Below, piece after piece: positions 36,382-44,766 of a stretch of 64,000 nucleotides of DNA. The position numbers and the translations under genes were made by a program. The notes under the pieces were generated by a model. It was not told the origin of the DNA. It made no database searches and worked only from the letters and a program-made list of their open reading frames with translations. The stretch covers positions 1-64,000 of the forward strand of contig JARACJ010000002.1 of NCBI GenBank assembly GCA_028767165.1, written 5' to 3'. How positions within the stretch are numbered: position 1 is the first letter of the stretch; the number at the start of each line of letters is the position of its first letter. This DNA is from Proteobacteria bacterium DTSAM18. Lineage in GTDB: Bacteria > Myxococcota_A > UBA796 > GCA-2862545.

Positions 36382-37739
36382 CCCGCCGGATCCGCTGGCA
36401 CCAGGGCACGCTGCTGCTCGAGGGCCTGTCCGAGGCCGAGCTCCCGAGCAGCGCTGTGTTCGACCCCCGGGTGGGCCTGCACCGCGCCCCCGCCATCGCC
36501 TACCACCACATCGTGGCCGACCTGCACCGCCGCAGGGTCCCCTACGTCGACGAGGCCCGCGCCTACACGGTGCTCGAGCGGGACTACCACTCCGAGCGCA
36601 CGCCCCGGCCCTACCAGGAGCAGGCCGTGCAGGCATGGAAGGACGCCGGACGACGGGGCGTGGTCGTGCTGCCCACCGGCGCCGGCAAGTCCTTCGTGGC
36701 CGAGCTGTGCATCGCGGCCACGGGTCGCAGCGCGCTCGTGGTGGTGCCCACCCTCGACCTCGCGGCCCAGTGGTATGGCGGGCTGCAGCGGGCCTTCGGC
36801 GATCCCATCGGCCTGCTCGGTGGCGGACACCACGACCTGCAGGACATCACCGTGTCCACCTACGACTCCGCCTGGATGCAGGTGGAGCGCTGGGGCCACC
36901 GCTTCGGCCTGCTCGTGTTCGACGAGTGCCACCACCTGCCGGGCCCCAGCTACGGCCAGGCCGCCGAGCAGTCGATCGCGCCGTTCCGCCTCGGGCTGTC
37001 GGCCACGCCGGAGCGCCCCGATGGCGCACACCAGCAGCTCGACCACCTGATCGGCCCCATCGTGTTCCGCAAGCCCATCAAGGAGCTCGCCGGCGACTTC
37101 CTGGCGCCCTACCGCACCGAGATCCTCAAGGTGCACCTGTCCAAGGAGGACCGCGCCGCCTACGACCAGGCCGAGTCCACCTGGCGAGGGTTCGTCGAGG
37201 AGCAGGGCCTCAAGCTCGGCGGTCCCAACGGCTGGCAGCGCTTCCTGCAGGTGTGCGCGCGCTCCAAGGCCGGACGCGAGGCCTTCGCCGCCTGGCGCGA
37301 CTCCCGCCGCATCGTCCAGGGCGCGCCCGCCAAGCTGCGCCGCCTCGCCGATCTGCTGGCCCGGCACGCCGACGGCCGTGTGCTGATCTTCACCCACGAC
37401 AACGCCACCGTGTACGAGATCTCCCGGCGGTTCCTGATCCCGGCCATCACGCACCAGACCGACATCAAGGAACGCAAGGCCAGCCTCGCCGCCTTCGCCG
37501 ACGGCTCCCTGCCGGTGCTGGTCACGAGCCGGGTGCTCAACGAGGGCGTCGACGTGCCCGCCGCCGATGTCGCCATCGTCCTGTCCGGCACGGCCACGCC
37601 CCGGGAGCACGTGCAGCGGCTCGGCCGCATCCTGCGTCCCAAGGAAGGCAAGCAGGCCGTGCTGTACGAGCTGATCGTTCACGACAGCCTCGAGGAGCGG
37701 ACCAGCAAGCGACGGCGCGACCACGAAGCCTACCGCTGA
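36378..37739 (+). CDS. XPB-like DNA helicase (superfamily 2)
   Basis: The 453-residue protein is an SF2 helicase of the XPB type. Walker A (PTGAGKS), the Walker B variant DECHH, motif III (SATPER), motif V ('NEGVDVPAADVAIVLSG') and motif VI (QRLGRILRPKEG) are in order, preceded by an N-terminal 'RPYQEQAVQAW' Q-motif-like segment. In archaea and some bacteria XPB works with the Bax1 nuclease to open and cut damaged DNA. It follows the Bax1-like gene with ATGA coupling. The upstream DnaQ-like exonuclease could finish excision. Confidence 0.9.
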   Translation: MTRRIRWHQGTLLLEGLSEAELPSSAVFDPRVGLHRAPAIAYHHIVADLHRRRVPYVDEARAYTVLERDYHSERTPRPYQEQAVQAWKDAGRRGVVVLPTGAGKSFVAELCIAATGRSALVVVPTLDLAAQWYGGLQRAFGDPIGLLGGGHHDLQDITVSTYDSAWMQVERWGHRFGLLVFDECHHLPGPSYGQAAEQSIAPFRLGLSATPERPDGAHQQLDHLIGPIVFRKPIKELAGDFLAPYRTEILKVHLSKEDRAAYDQAESTWRGFVEEQGLKLGGPNGWQRFLQVCARSKAGREAFAAWRDSRRIVQGAPAKLRRLADLLARHADGRVLIFTHDNATVYEISRRFLIPAITHQTDIKERKASLAAFADGSLPVLVTSRVLNEGVDVPAADVAIVLSGTATPREHVQRLGRILRPKEGKQAVLYELIVHDSLEERTSKRRRDHEAYR

Positions 37740-37745
37740 GCGGGA

Positions 37746-39437
37746 TCAGACGCCCCGAACCGCACCCACGATGCCCGTGAGGCACTGGTAGAGCACCGAA
37801 GGCCCCACCGGCCGCGCCAGGCATCCCACGAAACCGGCCTGGTTGCAGCGGGCGCGGACATCCGCCCCCACGGAGCTGCACATGGCGACCAGGGGCACGC
37901 CGCGGGCAGGGGAGGGGAGCCCGCGCGCCACCTCGAGGCCGCCGAACCCGGGCAGGTGCAGATCGAGCAGGCCCGCGTCGAACATCCGGGTGCGCAGCAG
38001 GTGCTGGGCCTCCGGACCGGTGCTGCAGGCCGTGACGTGCACGCCCCACCCCACCAGCACCTCCCTCATCTGCTCCAGCACGAAGGGATCCTCCACGGCC
38101 AGCAGGACCCGGGCGTCGGCGAGCCCCCCACCGCGGGCCACCTGTTCGTCCTGGGGCACCTCGGCGGCCTCCAGGGCGAGGTCGAACCAGAAGCTGGACC
38201 CCATCCCCACCTCGCTGCGCAGGCTCAGCCGGCCCCCCATGCGCTCGACGAGGTTCCGGGAGATCACGAGGCCCAGCCCGGTGCCGCCATACGTCCGATA
38301 GGTGGACCGGTCTCCCTGCTCGAAGGGCCGGAACAGCCGTGCCTGGACGGACCCGGACATGCCGACGCCGGTGTCCGAGACCTCCCAGCGCACCTCCCCA
38401 CGCCCCGGCCCGGGGGTCACGCGGAGCGTCACGTGGCCCTCGGACGTGAATTTGAGCGCGTTGGACAGCAGGTTGGAGAGGACCTGCCGCACCTTCCCCT
38501 CGTCGCCGACGACCAGCCGCGGCACGGCGGGTGCCACCATGACCCGCAGCTCCACGGCTTGTCCGTCGGTGCGGGAGGCGAACAAGGTCCGCAGATCGGA
38601 CACCATCTGACGCGGCGCGAACGGGTGGTGCCGCACCGGATGGTGTCCCTCGGGGTCGTACAGCGCGTCCTGCAGCATGCCCAGAAGCGCATCGGCGGTC
38701 TGGGACAGGGTCCGCAGGAGCCTGCGCTGGCGGGGATCGATGGGTCCGTGCCCGAGCAGCTGCGCGGCACCCTGGATGCCGTTCATCGGCGTGCGGATCT
38801 CGTGGGAGACCGTGTTGAGGAAGGACTGACGAGCCCGGGCGTCGTCCTGGGCCGACAGGAGGGCGGCCTGCAGGCCCCGCTCGGACTCCCCCGTGACGAG
38901 CTCGAGGGTGTGCAGCCGCAGGAGCAGGTCGGCCAGCACCGCCACGCCGACCATCAGCTGGGACAACCGTGCCCCCTGGGGCCTGACCTCCACCCGTGAG
39001 GCGATCGTCTGGTCGAGCACGGGCAGGAACTCGAAACCGAGCAGCAGGGCGCAGGGGATCAACGCCAGCACGAAGCGCGTGCGGGACTCCGAGGTGCCGA
39101 ACAGGTTGTAGGGAAGCAGAACGGTGGCGAGCATCAGCAGCGGCACCGACCCCTCGCTCCCCACCATCACGGCGACCGTGGCGGATGCGAGGTCGAGGAC
39201 GAGGCACAGCCCCACCCGCGCGCTTCGCCCCCCTCGCCACGCGAGCAGTCCGCACCAGACCAGCAGGCCCAGCATCACCATCAGGGCGCCGGACAGCACC
39301 CACCTGGCCGCCGCGACGCACACCCCGAGCCCCACGAGCGCCATGGCGCCGTAGACGAAGCACAGACGCAGGGTCAGCACGCGCTGCTGGCCCCACTGGC
39401 GCTGCAGCATCTTCGTGGTGGCCGGGAACGGATTCAC
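37746..39437 (-). CDS. Hybrid sensor histidine kinase with degenerate receiver
   Basis: The 563-residue protein has about six N-terminal membrane helices, a short linker, a HisKA domain (SHEIRTPMNGIQGAAQLLG with the phospho-His), an ATPase domain (N box 'VLSNLLSNALKFT', G boxes DTGVGM and GGTGLGL) and a C-terminal receiver. The receiver keeps the phospho-acceptor Asp (LLDLHLPGFGG) but has Arg where the conserved Lys should be (CLARPVG). Its membrane part shares 'YNLFG' and topology with the preceding kinase, so the two are paralogues. It is the last gene of an operon and its start overlaps that kinase's stop by ATGA. Confidence 0.92.
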   Translation of the reverse strand: MNPFPATTKMLQRQWGQQRVLTLRLCFVYGAMALVGLGVCVAAARWVLSGALMVMLGLLVWCGLLAWRGGRSARVGLCLVLDLASATVAVMVGSEGSVPLLMLATVLLPYNLFGTSESRTRFVLALIPCALLLGFEFLPVLDQTIASRVEVRPQGARLSQLMVGVAVLADLLLRLHTLELVTGESERGLQAALLSAQDDARARQSFLNTVSHEIRTPMNGIQGAAQLLGHGPIDPRQRRLLRTLSQTADALLGMLQDALYDPEGHHPVRHHPFAPRQMVSDLRTLFASRTDGQAVELRVMVAPAVPRLVVGDEGKVRQVLSNLLSNALKFTSEGHVTLRVTPGPGRGEVRWEVSDTGVGMSGSVQARLFRPFEQGDRSTYRTYGGTGLGLVISRNLVERMGGRLSLRSEVGMGSSFWFDLALEAAEVPQDEQVARGGGLADARVLLAVEDPFVLEQMREVLVGWGVHVTACSTGPEAQHLLRTRMFDAGLLDLHLPGFGGLEVARGLPSPARGVPLVAMCSSVGADVRARCNQAGFVGCLARPVGPSVLYQCLTGIVGAVRGV

Positions 39438-41134
39438 GCAGGGGCCCCCCGAAGCAGCGACTGCCGGAGGACGGCGTGGAGCTGGTCCACGTCGAGCGGC
39501 TTGCGCAGCACGCCGTCGAGCCCCACGGCGACGGCCCGTGCCCGCAGGGCGTCGTTGGAGCCGGCCGAGAGCAGCACCACGAAGGCGACACGGGGGAACC
39601 TGTCGCGCACCTCTCCCGCGAGGGTGAGACCGTCGGTGCCGGGCATGACGTGGTCCACGAGCACCAGCTCGACGGACAGCGACCGCATGAGCCGCAGGGC
39701 GTCGCGGGCGCTGGTGGCCGTGTGCACGTGGGCGCCCGCCCGCTGCAGCACCGCCCGTGTGCGCATCAACGCCACGGCGTCATCGTCGACCACGAGCACG
39801 TGGCGTCCGCCGAGGACCACATCCTCCACCGGCGACAGCCCGATCTCGGGCGAACGGGGCAACGAGAACCAGAAGATGCTGCCGAGACCGACCTGGCTCT
39901 CCACCCCCATGCGTCCGCCCTGTCCCTCCACGAGGCGCCGGCACAGGGCGAGTCCCAGGCCCGTCCCCCTGAGCGGCACCGGCGTGCCGTCCTCCAGGTT
40001 GACGAAGGGCTCGAACAGCCGTGCGATCCGGTGGGGCGACACCCCGGGGCCGGTGTCGTGGACCCGGAACAGCAGCTCGTCCTGGCCGGGCAGCACCATC
40101 AGGCTCACCCGTCCGCCACGGGAGAACTTCACGGCGTTGGAGAGCAGGTTGTCGAGGACCTGCCGGAGCCGCGCCTCGTCGCCGACGTGGTAGCGACCGA
40201 CCTCCCTGGAACGCCAGAAGGAGAAGCCCACGTCCATGGCCTCGGCCTCGTCCCGCCAGCGGGTGCACACCTGATCGAGCAGCATCCACAGATCGAAGGC
40301 GCGGAACTCGTAGGTCACCGCACCCGCGTCGATCTTCGCGAGATCGAGCACGTCGTCCACGAGCTCGACGAGGCGCGTCGACGAGTTGCGCAGATCCTTC
40401 ACGAGGTCCGCCTGTTCGGGCACCAGAGGCGTGTCCGAGAGGAGCTCCCCGAGACCCTGGATGCCCTGCATCGGCGCCCTCAGCTCGTGGCACATGCCCG
40501 CGAGCATCCGGATGCGTCGACGGGCGGCCATCGTGGTCCGACGCTGCAGGGCCACAAGGTGGGACCGACGGATCACGCGCTCCTGGTCCACCTCCGCGAT
40601 GCGCGCCCACATGCCGAACACCAGGGTCACCACCAGCACGAGGCGGGCCGGTGCCGGCTCGCCGAGCTGCCACACGCCCGGAAACCAGTCGGACGACGAA
40701 GGCAGCACGTAGGTGACGAACAACCCGAGGCAGGCCAGACCGGCGAACCCACGGCGCCAGGCGCTGTGTTCGATGCCGAACAGGTTGTAGGCCACCCACA
40801 CGCTCGGGAGGAAGAACAGGGGGCTGAGCATGTCGCGGCCGAGGAGGACCACCCCGAGGAGGATCGTGCTGAGGAACACCCCCATCATGGCCACCCGTGC
40901 GTGGACCCCCGCCTGCCTCAGCTTCCACATCGCCCCCGACAGCACCACCACGAGGAGCGCGCACACCGCCGCGAGCCCGGTCGCCTCGTCGTCGAACGAG
41001 ACGAAGAAGCACAGCAGCAGCACGGCGAAGGTCTGCACCCCGAGCACCCGGGCGAGGCTGTTGTAGCGGTGCTCGAGCAGCGCGCTCCACTGGGCCGGAC
41101 TGGTGACCGGCGACATGGGCGAGGACCGGGCCAT
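39434..41134 (-). CDS. Hybrid sensor histidine kinase with receiver domain
   Basis: The 566-residue protein has about six membrane helices, HisKA (CHELRAPMQGIQGLGELL), an ATPase domain ('VLDNLLSNAVKFS', DTGPGV, RGTGLGL) and a complete receiver (VLVVDDDAV, LVDHVMPGTDG, 'VVLLSAG', LRKPLD). The start at 41134 is chosen over one 12 codons upstream because AGGTG lies five bases before it and it does not overlap the upstream gene. It begins 8 bases after the aquaglyceroporin stop, so the channel and the two kinases appear to be one operon. The signal sensed is unknown; a link to glycerol or osmotic state is only suggested by context. Confidence 0.93.
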   Translation of the reverse strand: MARSSPMSPVTSPAQWSALLEHRYNSLARVLGVQTFAVLLLCFFVSFDDEATGLAAVCALLVVVLSGAMWKLRQAGVHARVAMMGVFLSTILLGVVLLGRDMLSPLFFLPSVWVAYNLFGIEHSAWRRGFAGLACLGLFVTYVLPSSSDWFPGVWQLGEPAPARLVLVVTLVFGMWARIAEVDQERVIRRSHLVALQRRTTMAARRRIRMLAGMCHELRAPMQGIQGLGELLSDTPLVPEQADLVKDLRNSSTRLVELVDDVLDLAKIDAGAVTYEFRAFDLWMLLDQVCTRWRDEAEAMDVGFSFWRSREVGRYHVGDEARLRQVLDNLLSNAVKFSRGGRVSLMVLPGQDELLFRVHDTGPGVSPHRIARLFEPFVNLEDGTPVPLRGTGLGLALCRRLVEGQGGRMGVESQVGLGSIFWFSLPRSPEIGLSPVEDVVLGGRHVLVVDDDAVALMRTRAVLQRAGAHVHTATSARDALRLMRSLSVELVLVDHVMPGTDGLTLAGEVRDRFPRVAFVVLLSAGSNDALRARAVAVGLDGVLRKPLDVDQLHAVLRQSLLRGAPA

Positions 41135-41142
41135 GGGAACAC

Positions 41143-42054
41143 CTACATCACGGGTTCGAGCACGAGCCACAGCGCCGCTGCGGCCGCCCCGCCGATGAAC
41201 GGGCCGAGGAGGGGAACGAGGGCATAGCTCCAGTCGGAGTCGCCCTTGCCCGCGATGGGGAGGAGCTGGTGGGCGAGCCGAGGCGCCACGTCACGCGCGG
41301 GGTTGATGGCGTAGCCCGTGGTGCCGCCGAGGCTGAGGCCGATGCTGAAGACCACGAGGCCGATGGGCAGCGCCCCCACCGAGCCGAGGCCCACCAGCCC
41401 CTCGCTGACGTCCCCCGGGGCGCGGCTGAAGCGGAACGAGCCCCCCGTGATGCTGAGGGCGGCCGTCACGAGGATCGCCGTGCCCACGATCTCGGAGAAG
41501 TAGTTGCTCGGGGCGTTCCCGATGGCGGGACTGGTGCAGAAGCAGCCCTGGATGATGGCGGGATCACGGGTCCGCGCGAAGTGGTCGCGGAAGAACCACC
41601 AGACCACGCACGCCCCCGCGAACGCCCCGAGGAGCTGCGCCACCACGTAGGGCAGCACCAGGGACCACGAGAACTTGCCCGCGATGGCCAGGGACAACGT
41701 GACCGCGGGGTTGATGTGGGCCCCCGAGACGTCCTGCGTGGCGAGCACGGCCACATAGACCGCGAGCCCCCACCCTGTCGCGATGCCCAGCCAGCTGGCC
41801 CCGTGGCTCTTGGTGTCCCTCAGGGTCAGGTTGGCGACCACGCCATTGCCCAGGATCACCAGGAGCATGGTGCCGAGCAGCTCCGCGAGAAACGCTGCCA
41901 CGCCTCCTCCCATGGCGCCGAGCCATGGCGCCTGCTTTCGCCTATCGACCGGGCCAGAGCTCGCTTTGCCCGAACGCGCCGCGGACGCCTCCGCCGCGAA
42001 AGCGAAGGATGGCCCGTCCTCATCGTCCGCTCGGCGATGGCGAAGAAATTCCAT
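41143..42054 (-). CDS. MIP family channel, aquaglyceroporin (GlpF-like)
   Basis: The protein has six membrane helices and both pore half-helices: GAHINPAVT and GYAINPARD. The Asp after the second NPA (NPARDVAPR) is the mark of glycerol-conducting members, as opposed to strict water channels. The start is uncertain. ATG at 42054 gives 303 residues with a charged N-terminal extension of about 45 residues; the family normally begins near 'AAFLAELLGT'. It heads an operon with two histidine kinases. It is divergent from the small lipoprotein gene. Confidence 0.92.
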   Translation of the reverse strand: MEFLRHRRADDEDGPSFAFAAEASAARSGKASSGPVDRRKQAPWLGAMGGGVAAFLAELLGTMLLVILGNGVVANLTLRDTKSHGASWLGIATGWGLAVYVAVLATQDVSGAHINPAVTLSLAIAGKFSWSLVLPYVVAQLLGAFAGACVVWWFFRDHFARTRDPAIIQGCFCTSPAIGNAPSNYFSEIVGTAILVTAALSITGGSFRFSRAPGDVSEGLVGLGSVGALPIGLVVFSIGLSLGGTTGYAINPARDVAPRLAHQLLPIAGKGDSDWSYALVPLLGPFIGGAAAAALWLVLEPVM

Positions 42055-42140
42055 CACCCCGGGAAGACGCACCGGTAGACTGGCCGTGAACCTGTGGGAA
42101 GCACGCCTGCTTCCTGCACTTGCAGCCGAGTGGTGGAGCC

Positions 42141-42605
42141 ATGGACTGCCGGATCGTCTTGGCCGCGCTGCTGTGCGCCTGTGCGCCCGGCCTGCCGGAT
42201 CCCGGCCGGTTCGTGCCCGTGGAGCAACAGCTCCTGGAGGACGCCTGCGCCGACCCACCCGCCATCGCCTCCAGCTACTTCATCGGTCACGAGGAGCAGC
42301 CCCACACGCTGCGGCTGAAGGCGGGCACCGGCAGCGCCACCGTGCCCTGCGCCTCCACGGAGACCGGCTTCCGCTGCACCTTCGATCACACGACCGAGAC
42401 CCTGCCGGACTTCGACGCCACCATCACGACCGAGGAGCAGGCCGAGCTGTGGTTCGAGTCGTCCGACGCGGCAGAGCTGGTCCACTCCCTCCGCACACGC
42501 TGCCGGGGCGCCGACTGCAGCTACCTGGCCGGCCCGTTCGAGCGCGCGTTCGAACACCCGCTCCCCTGTGACAGCACGCGCTGGCTACGGATCGTCCGGC
42601 GCTGA
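42141..42605 (+). CDS. Small Cys-rich lipoprotein of unknown function
   Basis: The 154-residue protein has a short lipoprotein signal (ALLCAC) and GGTGGAG three bases before the ATG at 42141. Several further cysteines (at 'VPCAST', 'FRCTFD', 'TRCRGADCSY', 'LPCDS') could form disulfides, consistent with an exported protein. No family is recognised. Its stop abuts that of the convergent dtd gene in TGATCA. Confidence 0.65.
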   Translation: MDCRIVLAALLCACAPGLPDPGRFVPVEQQLLEDACADPPAIASSYFIGHEEQPHTLRLKAGTGSATVPCASTETGFRCTFDHTTETLPDFDATITTEEQAELWFESSDAAELVHSLRTRCRGADCSYLAGPFERAFEHPLPCDSTRWLRIVRR

Positions 42606-43049
42606 TCAGGGCGTGTCGATCACGAGGGTGACCGGGCCGTCGTTGCGCAGCCGCACGTCCATGTCGGCACCGAAGCGCCCCTGATCGACCTTCGGCACGC
42701 CTTCGGCCCGCAGTGCCTCGCACAGCGCCTCGTAGGTGGGGTCCGCGTGCTCGGGCCGGGCGGCGCCCACGAAGGAGGGGCGGCGGCCCTTGGAGCAGTC
42801 GCCGTACAGCGTGAACTGGGACACCACGAGGGCGTCCCCGCCCGACTGCAGCAGCGACAGGTTCATCCGACCCTGCTCGTCCTCGAAGATCCGCAGGTTG
42901 GCGAGCTTGCGCGCCATCCATGCCACCTCGGAGGGCCCATCCTCCGGCGCGACCCCCAGCAGCACGAGCAATCCCGCCCCGATCCGGCCCACGACGACGC
43001 CGTCCACCCACACGCTGGCCTCGCTCACCCTCTGCACCACCGCACGCAC
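42606..43049 (-). CDS. dtd: D-aminoacyl-tRNA deacylase
   Basis: The 147-residue protein is a full-length DTD. It starts [13 protein letters not shown] and has both signature motifs that form the active site across the dimer: SQFTLYGD and NDGPVTL. It hydrolyses D-aminoacyl-tRNAs (and mischarged glycyl-tRNA) to protect translation. It is divergent from hisS with a 67-base gap, a sensible translation-related neighbour. Confidence 0.97.
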   Translation of the reverse strand: MRAVVQRVSEASVWVDGVVVGRIGAGLLVLLGVAPEDGPSEVAWMARKLANLRIFEDEQGRMNLSLLQSGGDALVVSQFTLYGDCSKGRRPSFVGAARPEHADPTYEALCEALRAEGVPKVDQGRFGADMDVRLRNDGPVTLVIDTP

Positions 43050-43116
43050 TGTCCACCTCCGATGCCGTTCCTGCTCCTTCGGGTTACCACGGAGCCCACT
43101 TCAAGGAGACGGCAAC

Positions 43117-44424
43117 ATGGCAGTGCACCTCGCCAAGGGCGCGCGCGACTTCCTCCCCGCCACCATGCGTCGGCGCAAGGAGGTCATCTCCCGCATCGAG
43201 AAGGTCTTCGAGCGGTTCGGCTTCGAACCCCTCGGAACGCCCGCGTTCGAGCGGATCGAGACCCTCACCGGCAAGTACGGCGACGAGGGCGACAAGCTCA
43301 TGTTCCGCATCCTGAAGCGGGGCCGGGGTGCCGCCAGCGGCCAGGCCGACATGGCCCTGCGCTACGACCTCACGGTGCCGCTGGCCCGCGTGCTGGCCAT
43401 GAACCCGGGCATGCGCCTGCCCTTCAAGCGCTACCAGATCGCACCCGTGTGGCGCGCCGATCGCCCGCAGCGCGGCCGGTTCCGCGAGTTCTACCAGTGC
43501 GACGCCGACATCGCCGGCACCGAGTCCCCCATGGCCGATGCAGAGTGCCTCGCCGTGGCCGCCACCGCGCTCGGTGAGCTCGGCTTCGACAACTTCGTGG
43601 TCCGCCTCAACGACCGTCGCATCCTGCGCTCCATGGTGCAGGTCATCGGCGAAGAGGGCCGCGAGGTGGGCATCCTCGTCGCCGTCGACAAGCTCGACAA
43701 GATCGGGCGCGACGGCGTCACGGCCGAGCTGAAGAAGATGGAGCTGTCCGACGAGGCCATCGAGCGCCTGTGGGCCATCCTCGACATCCCCCGGGGCCAC
43801 GCCGAGACCCTCGACGCCCTGCAGCCCCTGCTCAACGCCGAGGGCGTCGCCGGCATCGCCGTCCTGCGCGAGGTCCTCGAGCTCGCCCTCGCGATGGGCG
43901 TGCCGGCCGAGCGCATCGTCATCGACCCCACCCTCGCCCGCGGACTCGACTACTACACGGGTCCGGTGTTCGAGGCGGAGGTCCTCGAGCCCCACATCGG
44001 CTCCGTGGCCGGCGGCGGCCGCTACGACGGCCTCGTGGGCATGTTCTCCGGCCGTGAGGTGCCCGCCGTGGGCGTCTCCCTCGGCCTCGAGCGCCTCATC
44101 ACCGTGATGGAGGAACTCGGCATGCTCGGCGCCGAAAACGCCTCTGCAACCGCCATTGTCACGGTGTATTCCGAGGAAACCCGTAGCCACTCCGTGGCCG
44201 CGGCACGATACCTGAGAGACGCCGGCGTCAACACCGAGTTGATCCTGCATACGTACAAGCTCAAGAACCAGCTCAAGTACGCAAATGCCCGAGGCATCCC
44301 CTACGGCATCTTCCTCGGTCCCAGCGAGATCGAAACAGGCACCATCACCATTCGGGACTTCCAAAGCGGCGAACAGAGCAGCATTCCGCTCGAGGACGCC
44401 CCCGCCTGGTTCTCCACGAAGTAA
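43117..44424 (+). CDS. hisS: Histidyl-tRNA synthetase
   Basis: The 435-residue class II synthetase has motif 1 ('GFEPLGTPAFERIE'), motif 2 (FREFYQCDADIAG), the histidine-specific 'GLDYYTGPVFE' and 'GGGRYDGLVGMF', motif 3 (VGVSLGLERL) and a C-terminal anticodon-binding domain. It charges tRNA-His. The start at 43117 has AAGGAG eight bases upstream. From about 44130 to the end, the anticodon-domain codons switch to more A/T-ending choices than the catalytic part, which could reflect recombination. Confidence 0.97.
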   Translation: MAVHLAKGARDFLPATMRRRKEVISRIEKVFERFGFEPLGTPAFERIETLTGKYGDEGDKLMFRILKRGRGAASGQADMALRYDLTVPLARVLAMNPGMRLPFKRYQIAPVWRADRPQRGRFREFYQCDADIAGTESPMADAECLAVAATALGELGFDNFVVRLNDRRILRSMVQVIGEEGREVGILVAVDKLDKIGRDGVTAELKKMELSDEAIERLWAILDIPRGHAETLDALQPLLNAEGVAGIAVLREVLELALAMGVPAERIVIDPTLARGLDYYTGPVFEAEVLEPHIGSVAGGGRYDGLVGMFSGREVPAVGVSLGLERLITVMEELGMLGAENASATAIVTVYSEETRSHSVAAARYLRDAGVNTELILHTYKLKNQLKYANARGIPYGIFLGPSEIETGTITIRDFQSGEQSSIPLEDAPAWFSTK

Positions 44425-44474
44425 GATCCCTCCCACTGCAACGCCCCGCTTGCAGACCCCTGAAGGAGGCCACG

Positions 44475-44639
44475 ATGGCCCGCTCCCTCACCGTCAAGCC
44501 CGAAGAGACCGTCAGCACGAGCCCCCTGTTCACCGGCTTCCTGCTGCTCGCCATCGGATGGATGCTCCTGGCAGCATTCTCCAACCCCGGGGCGCCCGAG
44601 GGCGACGCCACGACCGCCGATCAGGTCGTCCCCCGCTGA
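44475..44639 (+). CDS. 54-residue single-span membrane protein
   Basis: A short frame begins with ATG at 44475, five bases after a strong GAAGGAGG site. It encodes a charged N terminus, one hydrophobic helix (residues 18-35, LFTGFLLLAIGWMLLAAF) and an acidic, Ala/Thr-rich tail. The good ribosome site and single-span topology support a real gene. It lies 50 bases after hisS and 127 bases before the iron-binding protein gene. Function is unknown. Confidence 0.6.
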   Translation: MARSLTVKPEETVSTSPLFTGFLLLAIGWMLLAAFSNPGAPEGDATTADQVVPR

Positions 44640-44640
44640 T

Positions 44641-44669
44641 CCGGCCCCCGGCCCCATCCCCGGGGCCGG
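44641..44669 (+). terminator. GC-rich stem-loop after the 54-residue gene
   Basis: CCGGCCCC (44641-44648) can pair with GGGGCCGG (44662-44669), with alternative inner pairings. No T tract follows, so it may be a weak terminator or just a stable mRNA 3' end. Confidence 0.35.
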
Positions 44670-44766
44670 AACCCATCGCTTCGAGGCCGCGCCGTTCCGG
44701 TGACGGCCCGACGTCCCGCTCCCCGCACATCCCGCTTCGGGTACAACGGGGCAGCCGGGAGCTGGG

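Noticed and set aside
34626-37739. 1037-codon frame suggesting a giant helicase fusion
   Set aside because: Its first 580 codons are an out-of-frame shadow of the exonuclease and Bax1 genes. The XPB protein starts at 36378.
42055-42258. N-terminal extension of the aquaglyceroporin to 42258
   Set aside because: The extra 68 residues are Arg/Pro-rich, have no similarity to MIP channels and overlap the divergent lipoprotein gene.
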